From the NCBI GenBank assembly GCA_902567235.1, contig CACFLX010000005.1, forward strand, positions 26,879 to 90,878: a stretch of DNA of 64,000 nucleotides, read 5' to 3'. The translations under genes and the position numbers were made by a program. The notes beneath the pieces are model-generated. The model worked only from the letters and a program-made list of their open reading frames with translations. It did no database searches and was not told the DNA's origin. Shown piece after piece: positions 17,523 to 25,885 of this stretch. Positions within the stretch are counted from its first letter, which is position 1; each line of letters opens with the position of its first letter. The stretch is from an uncultured Pelagibacteraceae bacterium (GTDB lineage: Bacteria > Pseudomonadota > Alphaproteobacteria > Pelagibacterales > Pelagibacteraceae).

Positions 17523-18289
17523 TAATTTTCTATGCTTATATTATTTTTAATTTTTAATTTTTTTTTTACAAATTTAATGCCTTTAATCCATAATTTAAAT
17601 GCTTCAAAATGTATTGCGGCAATAATTTTGAAGGTCATTAAAGGATGGCGTAAATAAGATAAAATTAGATTTTTATTATTAAGATCTACTCTATTTCCAT
17701 CTTGTGATGCATAAAGTATTTTGCCTTCATCATCATATTGATCAATTATTAATGAAATTTTGTTATTTGGCTTCAAAATCTTGAAAAAATACGTACAATT
17801 CATTTCAATAAATGGAGAAACATGAAATTTTTTTTTACAAGTATTTTTAATTAAATTATCATTTTCATTTATTTTAAATATATAAGTATGTTGTTCGCCA
17901 AAAGTATTTTTAACCTCATATAAAATTGATATTAATTCTGAGTTCTTATTGTAAATGAAAAAAATACTTAAAGGATTAAAAACATACCCAAAAATTCTAG
18001 GATAACATAGGAGTTTAATCTTAATTTCTTCAGTATTAATTTGATTTTCTATTAGATTTTTTATAACCCATTCCTTTAATGAAGTTCCGTCTCTTGGGCC
18101 ATGATCAACATCATAAAAACTAATAATATTAAATTTATTATATGAAAAAATTTTTAATGATTTGTCTAATAAGCTAATCTCAGATAAATCTAATAATGTT
18201 GAAAAAACTTTATATTTAAAATAGTGAACTTTAGGTTTAAATCTTTTATGAATTACTTTACCAATATAAATTGAGGATTCCTTAATCAT
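17522..18289 (-). CDS. DUF1365 family protein
   Basis: A 255-residue member of DUF1365, a family of unknown biochemistry nearly always encoded beside a COG2907 FAD oxidoreductase and a cyclopropane synthase-like methyltransferase. Visible family patterns are IYIGKVIHKRFKPKVHYFKY at the N-terminus, YDVDHGPRDGTSLKEWV near 80, LCYPRIFGYVFNPLSIFFIY near 112-131, and FHVSPFIEMNCTYFF near 160. It is predicted cytoplasmic or peripheral, with no clear membrane helix. It overlaps the upstream FAD oxidoreductase gene by eight bases and the downstream cfa start by one, so expression must be coupled. Role in acyl-chain modification is inferred from context. Confidence 0.9.
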   Translation of the reverse strand: MIKESSIYIGKVIHKRFKPKVHYFKYKVFSTLLDLSEISLLDKSLKIFSYNKFNIISFYDVDHGPRDGTSLKEWVIKNLIENQINTEEIKIKLLCYPRIFGYVFNPLSIFFIYNKNSELISILYEVKNTFGEQHTYIFKINENDNLIKNTCKKKFHVSPFIEMNCTYFFKILKPNNKISLIIDQYDDEGKILYASQDGNRVDLNNKNLILSYLRHPLMTFKIIAAIHFEAFKLWIKGIKFVKKKLKIKNNISIEN

Positions 18290-19529
18290 TGATGCTTTTC
18301 ATCATTTCAATGGAAGATTTTAATCCATCTTCATGAAATCCATAACCAAAATAACTTCCACAAAATAAAATATTTTCTTTATTTTGAATTAAATTAAGTT
18401 GATTTTGATGATCTAGTGCTTGTTTGTCATAATAAGGATGTCTGAACTTAACTTTTTTTAATATTTTACTTTCTGATATTTCTGAAAAAGGATTGATAGT
18501 TAAAAAAATATTTGTGTTAATATTTAAATTTTGTAACTGATTAAGCCAATATGTTACTGATGTTTTGTCATTATTTTCTATACTCATAGACGAATTCCAG
18601 GAGCACCAAGCTTTTCGATTTATTGGCATTATTGATTCATCAGTGTGAATAATCGCCATATTTTCTCTATATTTAAAGTTTTTTAATATTCTAAGCTCTT
18701 CTAATGTGGGTTTTTCAATCAATTTTAATGCTTCATCTGCGTGTGTTGCAATAACTACTTTATCATAGTTAAAAAATTCATTTTCTTTTCCATAAAATAT
18801 TTTTAGACCCCGTGTATTTCTTTGAATTTTATTTATTGGATAGTTTTTGTAGTACTCTCCAGATATTTGATTAATTATTTTATCTACATAACTTTTGCTT
18901 CTTTTAGCGACAGTATACCATTGAGGTCTATTTTTAAATTTAAACAATCCATGATTTTTAAAAAAATTTATAAAAAAACTTAAAGGCATTTGTGAAGCTT
19001 CGTAAGGTGGCATTGACCAGATTGCTGAAACCATTGGTATTATGTGGTAATTAACAAAATAATCAGACATTTTTAGACTTTTTAAATATTCTCCTAGAGT
19101 TCTTGATTCGTTATTATCTATATTTAGTTTTTCACAATTATTATAAAAACTAATTATTTCAAAAAACATTTTAATAAACTTGGGTTTTAATAAATTTTTT
19201 CTATTTGAAAAAATACCATTTAATCCTTTTCCACAATATTCAATACCACTATCCTTAACAGATACAGAAAATGACATATCGCTTCTTTCAATTTCAATCT
19301 TATTATCAAAAAAAAATTTTATTAAATTAGGATAGGTTTTTTTATTAAAAACCATAAATCCTATATCAATTGCTACTTCTTTTTTATTTTCTACTGGAAT
19401 TTTAATAGTATGAGCATGGCCACCAAAATGATCATTTTTTTCAAATAAATCTATGTGATATTTTTTTGATAAATTATAAGCTGCGCCTAAACCTGATATT
19501 CCTGATCCAACAACAGCTATCTTCATCAA
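18282..19529 (-). CDS. FAD/NAD(P)-binding amine oxidase-like protein (COG2907 type)
   Basis: A 415-residue flavoprotein with the dinucleotide motif IAVVGSGISGLGAAYNLSKK at the N-terminus, FEKNDHFGGHAHTI binding the FAD ribose, and a C-terminal FAD contact in LFCGSYFGYGFHEDGLKS. These patterns fit the COG2907 group of amine oxidase/desaturase-like enzymes that travel with DUF1365 and Cfa-like methyltransferases. It probably performs an oxidation on membrane acyl chains. It is the first gene of the minus-strand cluster, with its ATG at 19529 preceded by GGAGAAAA, a plausible ribosome binding site. Substrate is not known from the sequence. Confidence 0.88.
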   Translation of the reverse strand: MMKIAVVGSGISGLGAAYNLSKKYHIDLFEKNDHFGGHAHTIKIPVENKKEVAIDIGFMVFNKKTYPNLIKFFFDNKIEIERSDMSFSVSVKDSGIEYCGKGLNGIFSNRKNLLKPKFIKMFFEIISFYNNCEKLNIDNNESRTLGEYLKSLKMSDYFVNYHIIPMVSAIWSMPPYEASQMPLSFFINFFKNHGLFKFKNRPQWYTVAKRSKSYVDKIINQISGEYYKNYPINKIQRNTRGLKIFYGKENEFFNYDKVVIATHADEALKLIEKPTLEELRILKNFKYRENMAIIHTDESIMPINRKAWCSWNSSMSIENNDKTSVTYWLNQLQNLNINTNIFLTINPFSEISESKILKKVKFRHPYYDKQALDHQNQLNLIQNKENILFCGSYFGYGFHEDGLKSSIEMMKSIND

Positions 19530-19661
19530 TTTTTGTGATTTTCTCCAGGTATTAAAATAAATCTTTATTTCTATACTAAAATATTTTTAACACAGAAAAT
19601 AAAACTCTTCCAACTAAATCAATAGTTTGAGTTTCAAATAAAGTCTAATTAAATAGCTAAA

Positions 19662-19838
19662 TTAGTGTGTTTTAGCTATTGAGGCAATTTTGTCTTTAAG
19701 GGCTAATTTTTTTTTCTTTAATGCCCTTAAACTAATCCAAGAACTTGAGGTTCTATCGTTTAACCTTGCTTTTGTTATTTTTTTAATTTGGACGTCTATT
19801 TGTTTTTTTTCTTTTGATAAGTCTTTAATTAAAGACAT
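19662..19838 (-). CDS. small YdcH/DUF465-like protein
   Basis: A 58-codon gene found by reading the minus strand of the gap between the FAD oxidoreductase and the DMT transporter. It starts with ATG at 19838 (MSLIKDLSKEKKQIDVQ) and ends at a TAA at 19662-19664. The protein is a charged helical hairpin whose second half, LRALKKKKLALKDKIASI, matches the L-K-K-x-K-L-x-L-K-D-x-I signature of the DUF465/YdcH family. Family proteins have 50-80 residues and no known function. The first half is a little shorter than usual. The plus-strand frame through the same bases is Phe/Ile-rich and looks like a shadow. Confidence 0.72.
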   Translation of the reverse strand: MSLIKDLSKEKKQIDVQIKKITKARLNDRTSSSWISLRALKKKKLALKDKIASIAKTH

Positions 19839-19884
19839 CCATAATATATATCACATTTATAAAAAAATTTTAATTTAAGAAAAT

Positions 19885-20745
19885 TTATTTTACAATTTTA
19901 AGGTTAAAAAATTGTAATAGAACTGCTGATATAACGATAACACCTCCTAACAAGACAACCAAAGGTGGAGTTTCATTTATAAATAACCACGCCCAAAGAG
20001 GTCCTAATACAGCTTCCGTTAACATTATGATTCCAACCAAGGCAGAGGGAGTAGTTTTTGCACCTATTGTTATAAATATAAAACCCAAACCAACTTGAAA
20101 AAAGCCTGCTATAAACCCTAAAAATATATCATGAGAAGAAATTATAACTTTTGATGAAAGCAAATATCCTATTATAATAGCACCAATTCCAGCTATTAAT
20201 TGTAGTGGTATCATATCGACGCTAGGGTATTTTCTTACAATTAGTATTAAAACTGCAAAAGAAAGAGGCATAACAAATGCAGCAATATTACCAAGCATTT
20301 GTCCTGTGGTTAATGAGCCTCCAAGCATTAAAAAAATTCCACAAAAAGCAAGAAATATAGAAGCTAATGTTAACCTGGATATTTTTTCTTTGAGAAATAT
20401 ATATCCAAAAATAGCTAAAAAAATTGTTTGAGTTTGTATAATAAAATTGGCATTTGCTACAGTTGTATTATACATGGCAAAAACATATCCTGCATATCCA
20501 CAAGATAAAACTATGCCGCCAAAAAGACCCGGCGCACCTATTCTATATATTGAATTAAAAATATTTTTTTTATAACTAACAATTAAAAAAAATAAAACAA
20601 CAAGTGAAAAAAATACCGATCTCCAAAATAAAATTTGCCAAAGATTTGCTCCTTCGAATGATTTAACAATTAAACCACCAAAACTTAAGGTGCATGCACC
20701 TAAAAAAACTAAAAAAGGTCCTGGTACCCTATTTAAAAAACTCAT
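19885..20745 (-). CDS. EamA/DMT-superfamily transporter
   Basis: A 286-residue membrane protein with ten hydrophobic segments in two EamA repeats (about residues 7-138 and 149-280). Typical features are GACTLSFGGLIVKSFEGANLWQ at the start of repeat one (in parts: TLSFGGLIVKSFEG) and IIMLTEAVLGPLWAWLFINE in repeat two. It probably exports or imports a small metabolite. The ATG overlaps the 3' end of pxpC by four bases, so it is the last gene of the pxpB-pxpC operon. Association with 5-oxoproline metabolism suggests an amino-acid-like substrate, which is inference. Confidence 0.86.
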   Translation of the reverse strand: MSFLNRVPGPFLVFLGACTLSFGGLIVKSFEGANLWQILFWRSVFFSLVVLFFLIVSYKKNIFNSIYRIGAPGLFGGIVLSCGYAGYVFAMYNTTVANANFIIQTQTIFLAIFGYIFLKEKISRLTLASIFLAFCGIFLMLGGSLTTGQMLGNIAAFVMPLSFAVLILIVRKYPSVDMIPLQLIAGIGAIIIGYLLSSKVIISSHDIFLGFIAGFFQVGLGFIFITIGAKTTPSALVGIIMLTEAVLGPLWAWLFINETPPLVVLLGGVIVISAVLLQFFNLKIVK

Positions 20746-21693
20746 CTTATTTGATTTAAAATATTATTAGTTTCAATTTCATACAGATTATAAAGATTTT
20801 CTGCTTCCTTTAATTCAACTAATTTAAATTTGATTTTTGATCCTGGTGTTAATTGAGTTAATCTATCATAGTCAGCAGATATAACTACTGCGATTTTTGG
20901 GTAACCTCCAATTGTTCCATGATCAGATAACATAATTATTGGGTTGCCATCTGCAGGAACTTGAATAACTCCTTTAATTAATCCTTCAGATCTAATATTT
21001 GTTTCAACACAATTTTCAATTTTTGGTCCTTCTAATCTCATGCCCATCCTATCAGTAAGTTTTGATACTTCAAATTGATTAGAAAAAAAATAATTCTGTA
21101 GCTTTTTTTGAAAAAAAATTAAAATTAGTTCCTTTTAAAACTCTTATAAATTCAATTTTAGAATTTAAATAATTAATTTTTTTAAGATCTGATAAACTTT
21201 CTTTTTTATTAATATAAACTTTTTGTTTATTTTCAAATTTTTCTCCATTATTTGATCCAATTTTTGCCTTTGTATTAGTAGAACAACTTTCCCAAATATA
21301 CTTTCCAGTAAAACCATTTTTTATGGAAAAGTATCCATAAACTGATCTGTTTGTAGATATTATATCTAACATATCGCCATCGTTTAGCACGAAGGTTTCA
21401 TAACATACACCTTTATCAATTTTAGAGTTTTTTCTAATAATATTAAAAGTTACATTTCCAGTGATTACACCACTTGCATTTCCTGAATGAAATTTCATCA
21501 GTGGTCCTTGATAAGCAAATTCTAATGAAGCTTCATTAAAATTGTTTCCTAATAGTTTGTTGCCAATTAAATAATTTCTTTTATCCATAGACCCACTAAA
21601 AGGAATCCCTATATGATATTGATTGCTTCTACCTAAATCTTGTAATGTAGAATGAATTCCTGGTCTTATAATTTCAAAAAATGCTTTACTCAT
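20742..21693 (-). pseudogene. pxpC: 5-oxoprolinase subunit C (biotin-dependent carboxylase-type), frameshifted
   Basis: Part of the PxpABC complex that hydrolyses 5-oxoproline (pyroglutamate) to glutamate with ATP. The N-terminal 200 codons have IRPGIHSTLQDLGRSNQYHIG and FSGSMDKRNYLIGNKLLGN, classic for the C subunit. The frame ends at 21079, and the C-terminal third (MGMRLEGPKI … DHGTIGGYPKIAVV) continues in another frame. Between them the sequence reads through as FFSNQFEVSKLTDRMGMRL if one base of the eight-A run at 21083-21090 is removed. The span is 3n+1, as one insertion predicts, and the restored protein would have 316 residues, normal for PxpC. It overlaps pxpB by eight bases. Probably intact in the organism. 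Confidence 0.87.
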
Positions 21694-22360
21694 TAAATTT
21701 TAAATATTCATCCTTTTCAATTTTATAAAAGATTACTCTGTCACCTGGACTAATTATTATTGGATTTTCTTGATTAAATTTATCAAAAACTTTTATTGGA
21801 GTATTTCCTATAATATTCCACCCACCAGGACTTTCAAATGTATAAATATTGCAAAACTGTTCGGTTATTCCTATAGATCCCTTTGGAACCTTCACTCTTG
21901 GCGTTTCTAATCTTTGTAATCTTATTGTGGTATCAGTATCTCCCAAAAAAGGCATACCAGCAATAAAACCTGTCATATAACAAAAATATTCTTTGTTAAG
22001 AAAAGTTTGAATAATTTTATCTTTTTCAATTTTTAATTTCTCAGATAGTCTATTTAAGTCTAGTGAGAATTTATCATCTAGGCAGATAGGTATTTTAACT
22101 ATTTTTTCTTCCTTATTTTCTGTTTGTATTAATTTAAGATTTTTTATTTTTTCTTTTAATTCTTGAAATTTGATAATTGATAAATCAAATGAAATAATTA
22201 GTTTATTATATGATGGTGTAATATTTGTAACACCTTTTAATTTTAGTTTTTGTAAAGTTTTAAAATACTTAATAACATTTGAATTAGTTTCCTTATTAAC
22301 TTCATTGCCAAAATCACAATATAAAGCTGCGTCACCAAGATTTAATATATTTTTAAGCAT
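21686..22360 (-). CDS. pxpB: 5-oxoprolinase subunit B (KipI-like)
   Basis: Works with PxpA and PxpC in ATP-dependent cleavage of 5-oxoproline, and is related to the B. subtilis kinase inhibitor KipI. The 224-residue protein has the N-terminal LGDAALYCDFG, the family core YMTGFIAGMPFLGD near 128, TPRVKVPKGSIGI near 151, and the signature ESPGGWNIIGNTP near 175, followed by the C-terminal ISPGDRVIFY. The reading frame is intact. It starts only 27 bases from the divergent pxpA ATG, so their promoters must overlap, and it overlaps pxpC by eight bases. Cytoplasmic. Confidence 0.92.
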   Translation of the reverse strand: MLKNILNLGDAALYCDFGNEVNKETNSNVIKYFKTLQKLKLKGVTNITPSYNKLIISFDLSIIKFQELKEKIKNLKLIQTENKEEKIVKIPICLDDKFSLDLNRLSEKLKIEKDKIIQTFLNKEYFCYMTGFIAGMPFLGDTDTTIRLQRLETPRVKVPKGSIGITEQFCNIYTFESPGGWNIIGNTPIKVFDKFNQENPIIISPGDRVIFYKIEKDEYLKFNE

Positions 22361-22387
22361 GTCATGTTATAATTCAAAATTATTATT
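22361..22387. promoter_or_regulatory. 27-bp divergent control region between pxpB and pxpA
   Basis: Only 27 bases separate the two divergent start codons. A perfect TATAAT occurs at 22368-22373 reading towards pxpA; it would place the transcript start within about ten bases of the ATG, giving a nearly leaderless mRNA. No convincing -35 is visible. Tentative. Confidence 0.35.
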
Positions 22388-23163
22388 ATGGAAATTAATA
22401 TAAATTGTGATTTAGGTGAAAAATCGAAACACCATTCAAATCATAATGATCCTAAATTATTAGATATTGTTAACTCAGCTAATATTGCCTGTGGGTATCA
22501 TGCTGGCGATGATCAATCCATGAATCAAGTTGTAGAAATTTCCAAAAAAAAATCAAGTCAGTATCGGCGCCCATCCTTCTTTTAATGATCCAGAAAATTT
22601 TGGAAGAAAAAAGAATGAATTTATCTTCGTCTGAAATAAGAAGATTAATAATTGATCAGTACGCTATTCTACAAAATATAGCCTCTAAACATGGAGAAAA
22701 TGTTACTCATATTAAACCTCATGGTGCTTTAAATAATATGGCATGTGAAGATATTGAGCTGGCCACAATAATTGCAAAAGCAATATATGAAATAGACAAA
22801 AGTTTGATTTATCTTGTTCCTACTGGTTCTAAAATGGAATTAGCAGCGAAAAAGTTAAATATGAATATCGCTTGCGAAATATTTGCAGATAGAAACTATG
22901 AGGACGATGGTAATTTAGTTTCAAGATCTAAACCTCATGCTTTAATTACAGACCCTGAAGTTGCCAAAAAGCATGTTCTAACTATGGTAAAAAATCAGGC
23001 TATAAATTGTCACAGTGGGAAACAGATACCTTGCGAAATAGATTCTGTATGTATACATGGAGATAATGAAAGTTCATTAGCAACAGCAAAATCTATCAAA
23101 GAAAACCTGTTAGAAAATGGGCTTAAATTAAAACCTTTAAACATTATGAAAAAATTTATTTAA
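22388..23163 (+). pseudogene. pxpA: 5-oxoprolinase subunit A (LamB/YcsF family), frameshifted twice
   Basis: Subunit A of the prokaryotic 5-oxoprolinase. The first frame carries [16 protein letters not shown] and [15 protein letters not shown], the family N-terminus. It leaves frame after a run of nine A at 22544-22552. Removing one A gives [17 protein letters not shown], the expected next segment, but that frame then needs a second single-base removal in the six-A run near 22607-22612 to join the C-terminal frame (RMNLSSSEIRRLI … HIKPHGALNNMA … VCIHGDN). The three frames shift by one each time and the total span is 3n+2, as two insertions predict. The repaired protein has 257 residues, normal for PxpA. 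Likely functional in the organism. Confidence 0.86.
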
Positions 23164-23165
23164 AT

Positions 23166-23648
23166 ATGAAAAAAATTTTTTTTGCTATATTCATAATCTT
23201 TTCATTAGTTGGTAGTTCGTATGCGGCCAGCTCATCTTCAGATACAAAAACTTCATCCAATTATGATAAAGCAGTAAAATTAATTAAATTTGCAAAAAAA
23301 TATGAGAAAAAAGGTAAAGTTGATAAAGCAAATAAAAGATATGAAAAAGCTCTCGAACTATTATTAAAATCTAATAAAAAAAAACCAAATAACGCTGATG
23401 TTTTAAATTACTTAGGATTTACAACAAGAAAACTTGGAGATTTTGAAAAAGGTGAAGAATATTATCTTGAAGGTTTAGCCATAGAGCCAGACCATATAGG
23501 TATAAATGAGTATCTAGGTGAGCTTTACGTGGCTACTAATAGAATAGAACTTGCAAAAGAAAGATTAGAAATCTTAAAAGGTTGTAATTGTGAAGAGTAT
23601 CAGGAATTGAAAGAAATTATTGATGGTACTAAAAAATCTAAATATTAA
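23166..23648 (+). CDS. exported TPR-repeat protein
   Basis: A 160-residue protein with a Sec signal peptide (KKIFFAIFIIFSLVGSSYA, cleavage after residue 20 or so) followed by a Ser/Thr-rich linker and about three tetratricopeptide repeats: residues 44-76 (AKKYEKKGKVDKANKRYEKAL), 84-117 (ADVLNYLGFTTRKLGDFEKG with consensus G, Y and A positions) and 118-145 (YLGELYVATNRIELAKERL). TPR domains mediate protein-protein contacts, here in the periplasm. The start is three bases after the pxpA stop, and the DoxX gene follows. There is no catalytic motif. Specific role unknown. Confidence 0.82.
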   Translation: MKKIFFAIFIIFSLVGSSYAASSSSDTKTSSNYDKAVKLIKFAKKYEKKGKVDKANKRYEKALELLLKSNKKKPNNADVLNYLGFTTRKLGDFEKGEEYYLEGLAIEPDHIGINEYLGELYVATNRIELAKERLEILKGCNCEEYQELKEIIDGTKKSKY

Positions 23649-23665
23649 TTAATTTATAAATTTGT

Positions 23666-24049
23666 ATGCATATTGTTGAAGCATTTGGAAGGATATTTAT
23701 TTCCACACTTTTTATTGTAGAAGCTATACGAAAAATTTTATTTAAAGAAGAAACTATTTTTTATATGGAAGAGTATGGTGTTCCAGAAATTTTATTTTAT
23801 CCATCATTAATTTTCGAATTAGTTTTTCCAATATTATTAATTATTGGATATCAAACAAGAATTTCTGCAGTTGCAATTTTTATATTTACTATAGTTGTTA
23901 CGGTAATTTTTCACTACGATTTTGAAAGCCAGACTCAATTTATATCGCTTTTAAAAAACTTATCAATAGCAGGTGGACTTTTAATAATTGCCTCTAATGA
24001 ACCCAAAATTTGTACTTTGGATTATTATTTGAAAAGTAAACAATCTTAA
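23666..24049 (+). CDS. DoxX family membrane protein
   Basis: A 127-residue protein with four hydrophobic helices (about residues 7-22, 42-62, 69-86 and 96-111) and the DoxX pattern: R near the start of helix 1 (FGRIFISTLFIVEAIRKI), EYGVPE in the first loop, and the ELVFPILLIIGYQTRISAVAI segment around helix 2-3. DoxX-type proteins are linked to thiosulfate or quinone-related membrane redox reactions in a few organisms, but most are uncharacterised. It follows a periplasmic TPR protein and converges with dctM, overlapping that gene's stop by four bases. Confidence 0.8.
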   Translation: MHIVEAFGRIFISTLFIVEAIRKILFKEETIFYMEEYGVPEILFYPSLIFELVFPILLIIGYQTRISAVAIFIFTIVVTVIFHYDFESQTQFISLLKNLSIAGGLLIIASNEPKICTLDYYLKSKQS

Positions 24050-25359
24050 TTATTTAAATTTTGTACCATTTGCTCTGGTAGCCATAAAGCAATTTCAGGA
24101 AAAATAATTATCATTATAACTGCTAAAATCATTAATAAAAATAAAGGGAAAGCACTTCTTGCAATGTATCCCATATCTTTATTTGCCATTCCTTGCAAAA
24201 CAAAAAGATTAAATCCAACTGGAGGTGTAATTTGTGCCATTTCAACTACAACTACTAGAAATATACCAAACCAAATCATATCAAATCCTGCTTGTCTAAT
24301 CATAGGCTCTATTATTGCCATGGTTAAAACTACAGCAGATATTCCATCAAGGAACATTCCCAAAATAATATAAAAAATCATTAATACAAAAATTAATAAA
24401 TATGGAGAAAGCTGCATGCTTTCTATCCATATAGCTAAATTTCTTGGAAGACCTGTAAAACCCATTGCTAAAGATAAAAAAGTTGAACCGGCTAAAATAA
24501 AAGCAATCATACAAGAGGTTTTTGTTGCTCCCAATAAAGATTCTTTAAAAGTTTTTAAACTCAGACTTTTTTGAAAGTAAGAAAGAATTAGAGCCCCAAC
24601 AACTCCTAACGAAGCAGCTTCAGTTGCTGTTGCAAGACCAATATATATTGAACCAATCACACCAAGTATTAAAAGTATTACAGGAAGTAATTGTTTTGAT
24701 TTTTTAATTTTATCTAAAAAAGAAAATGTTTCATATGCTTTTGGCATGATTTTATTATTTATTAATGACCAAATGATTACATATGACATAAAAATTAAAG
24801 CTATCATTATTCCAGGAATAATTCCGGCTATAAATAATTTTGCAATAGATTCTTGGACTGTCACACCGTAGATAATTAAAATAATTGAAGGCGGTATCAG
24901 CAAACCTAATGTTCCTGAGCCAGCTAAACTGCCAAGTAAAATTTTTTCAGGGTACTTTCTTTTTCTAAGTTCGGGAATCGACATTTTTCCAACTGTTGCA
25001 ACTGTAGCGGCTGAAGATCCTGAAATTGCTGCAAAAAGTGCACAACCAACAACATTAACATGGATTAGTCCCCCAGGTAACTTTTGCATCCATGGAGACA
25101 AACCTTTAAATAAATTTTCAGATAATTTAGTCCTGAATAGAATTTCTCCCATCCATACAAAAAGTGGTAAAGCAGTTAATGTCCATGAAGATGAGGTACC
25201 CCAAATTGTTGTTGCCATTGCATCTCCAACCGGTCTTGAGGTAAAAAGTATCATGCCTATTGCAGATACTCCAATCATGCTTATTGCAACCCAAATTCCA
25301 GTTCCTAAAAAAAATAACAAAACGGTTATAAAAAAAATTGTTAAAAAAATTTCATCCAT
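24046..25359 (-). CDS. dctM: TRAP transporter large permease DctM
   Basis: Twelve-helix transport subunit of a sodium-driven TRAP uptake system. The 437-residue protein shows the DctM hallmarks: WVAISMIGVSAIG near the N-terminus, ALPLFVWMGEILFRT, GGLIHVNVVGCALFAAISGSSAATVATVG near 95-123, GSLAGSGTLGLLIPPSI near 143, and a C-terminal EMAQITPPVGFNLFVLQG near 384. Its ATG overlaps the small permease gene by eight bases. With dctQ and dctP it forms a complete transporter for an organic acid or similar anionic substrate; the exact substrate cannot be told. Confidence 0.93.
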   Translation of the reverse strand: MDEIFLTIFFITVLLFFLGTGIWVAISMIGVSAIGMILFTSRPVGDAMATTIWGTSSSWTLTALPLFVWMGEILFRTKLSENLFKGLSPWMQKLPGGLIHVNVVGCALFAAISGSSAATVATVGKMSIPELRKRKYPEKILLGSLAGSGTLGLLIPPSIILIIYGVTVQESIAKLFIAGIIPGIMIALIFMSYVIIWSLINNKIMPKAYETFSFLDKIKKSKQLLPVILLILGVIGSIYIGLATATEAASLGVVGALILSYFQKSLSLKTFKESLLGATKTSCMIAFILAGSTFLSLAMGFTGLPRNLAIWIESMQLSPYLLIFVLMIFYIILGMFLDGISAVVLTMAIIEPMIRQAGFDMIWFGIFLVVVVEMAQITPPVGFNLFVLQGMANKDMGYIARSAFPLFLLMILAVIMIIIFPEIALWLPEQMVQNLNN

Positions 25360-25840
25360 TGGCTTTATTTAAAATTGTTAAAATAAATTTATGAAAAATA
25401 CATATAAAAAAAACAGACGAACCTATTGCCACGCTTGTTTGCGGTATCCAGATTAATATTTCATCAGCTCCTTCGCTTCTCTCTTGAAATTTATAAGAAA
25501 TAATAAGCATTTTAACAAAATAAAATGCTAAGTATCCTGAAAAAAAACTAGCAATAATCAAACACCAGGTTTCTAGATATTTTCTTTTTAAACCAGAAAT
25601 TTTTTCTAAAAAAAGTGTTATTCTTATATGGCCCCCTTCAACAAATGTGTAAGATAAAGCAAAAAATGATGATGCTGCCATACAGTACCCTGAATATTCT
25701 GCTAATCCTCTTATATAAAAACCAAATATTCTTGAAGCTATTCCAATTAAAATAAAAACAGCTACCAAAATTAAAAAAAAAGCAGCAACGTGTCCAGAAA
25801 ATTTATAAATACTTTTAAGATTATTATTTAGTTTAGACAT
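25352..25840 (-). CDS. dctQ: TRAP transporter small permease DctQ
   Basis: Four-helix small membrane subunit (162 residues) of the TRAP transporter, with hydrophobic segments at about 14-36, 47-63, 90-112 and 128-150. The family feature of an acidic residue after helix 2 in a SYTFVEGGHIRITLFLEKI context is present (residues 64-82). It bridges the periplasmic binding protein and the large permease in the inner membrane. It lies downstream of dctP, behind a transcription terminator at 25843-25872, and overlaps dctM by eight bases. Confidence 0.9.
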   Translation of the reverse strand: MSKLNNNLKSIYKFSGHVAAFFLILVAVFILIGIASRIFGFYIRGLAEYSGYCMAASSFFALSYTFVEGGHIRITLFLEKISGLKRKYLETWCLIIASFFSGYLAFYFVKMLIISYKFQERSEGADEILIWIPQTSVAIGSSVFFICIFHKFILTILNKANG

Positions 25841-25842
25841 AT

Positions 25843-25872
25843 AAAAAGGCCGTTTAATTAAACGGCCTTTTT
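25843..25872 (-). terminator. intercistronic rho-independent terminator between dctP and dctQ
   Basis: A perfect 30-base palindrome (AAAAAGGCCGTTTAA and its reverse complement), with G+C-rich core GGCCG and a run of U at the 3' end when transcribed from dctP. It occupies nearly the whole 45-base gap between dctP and dctQ, two bases from the dctQ ATG. It should let most transcripts end after the binding-protein gene, so that binding protein is made in excess over the permeases. Confidence 0.85.
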
Positions 25873-25885
25873 AATTATATTAATT

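Noticed and set aside
19530..19661. Short open frame ending IDLVGRVLFSVLKIF on the minus strand
   Set aside because: It has no ATG, GTG or TTG start after the preceding stop, and I find no family resemblance.
19690..19878. Plus-strand 62-codon frame opposite the YdcH-like gene
   Set aside because: Composition is Phe/Ile-rich with no motif, while the minus strand of the same bases encodes a recognisable family pattern.
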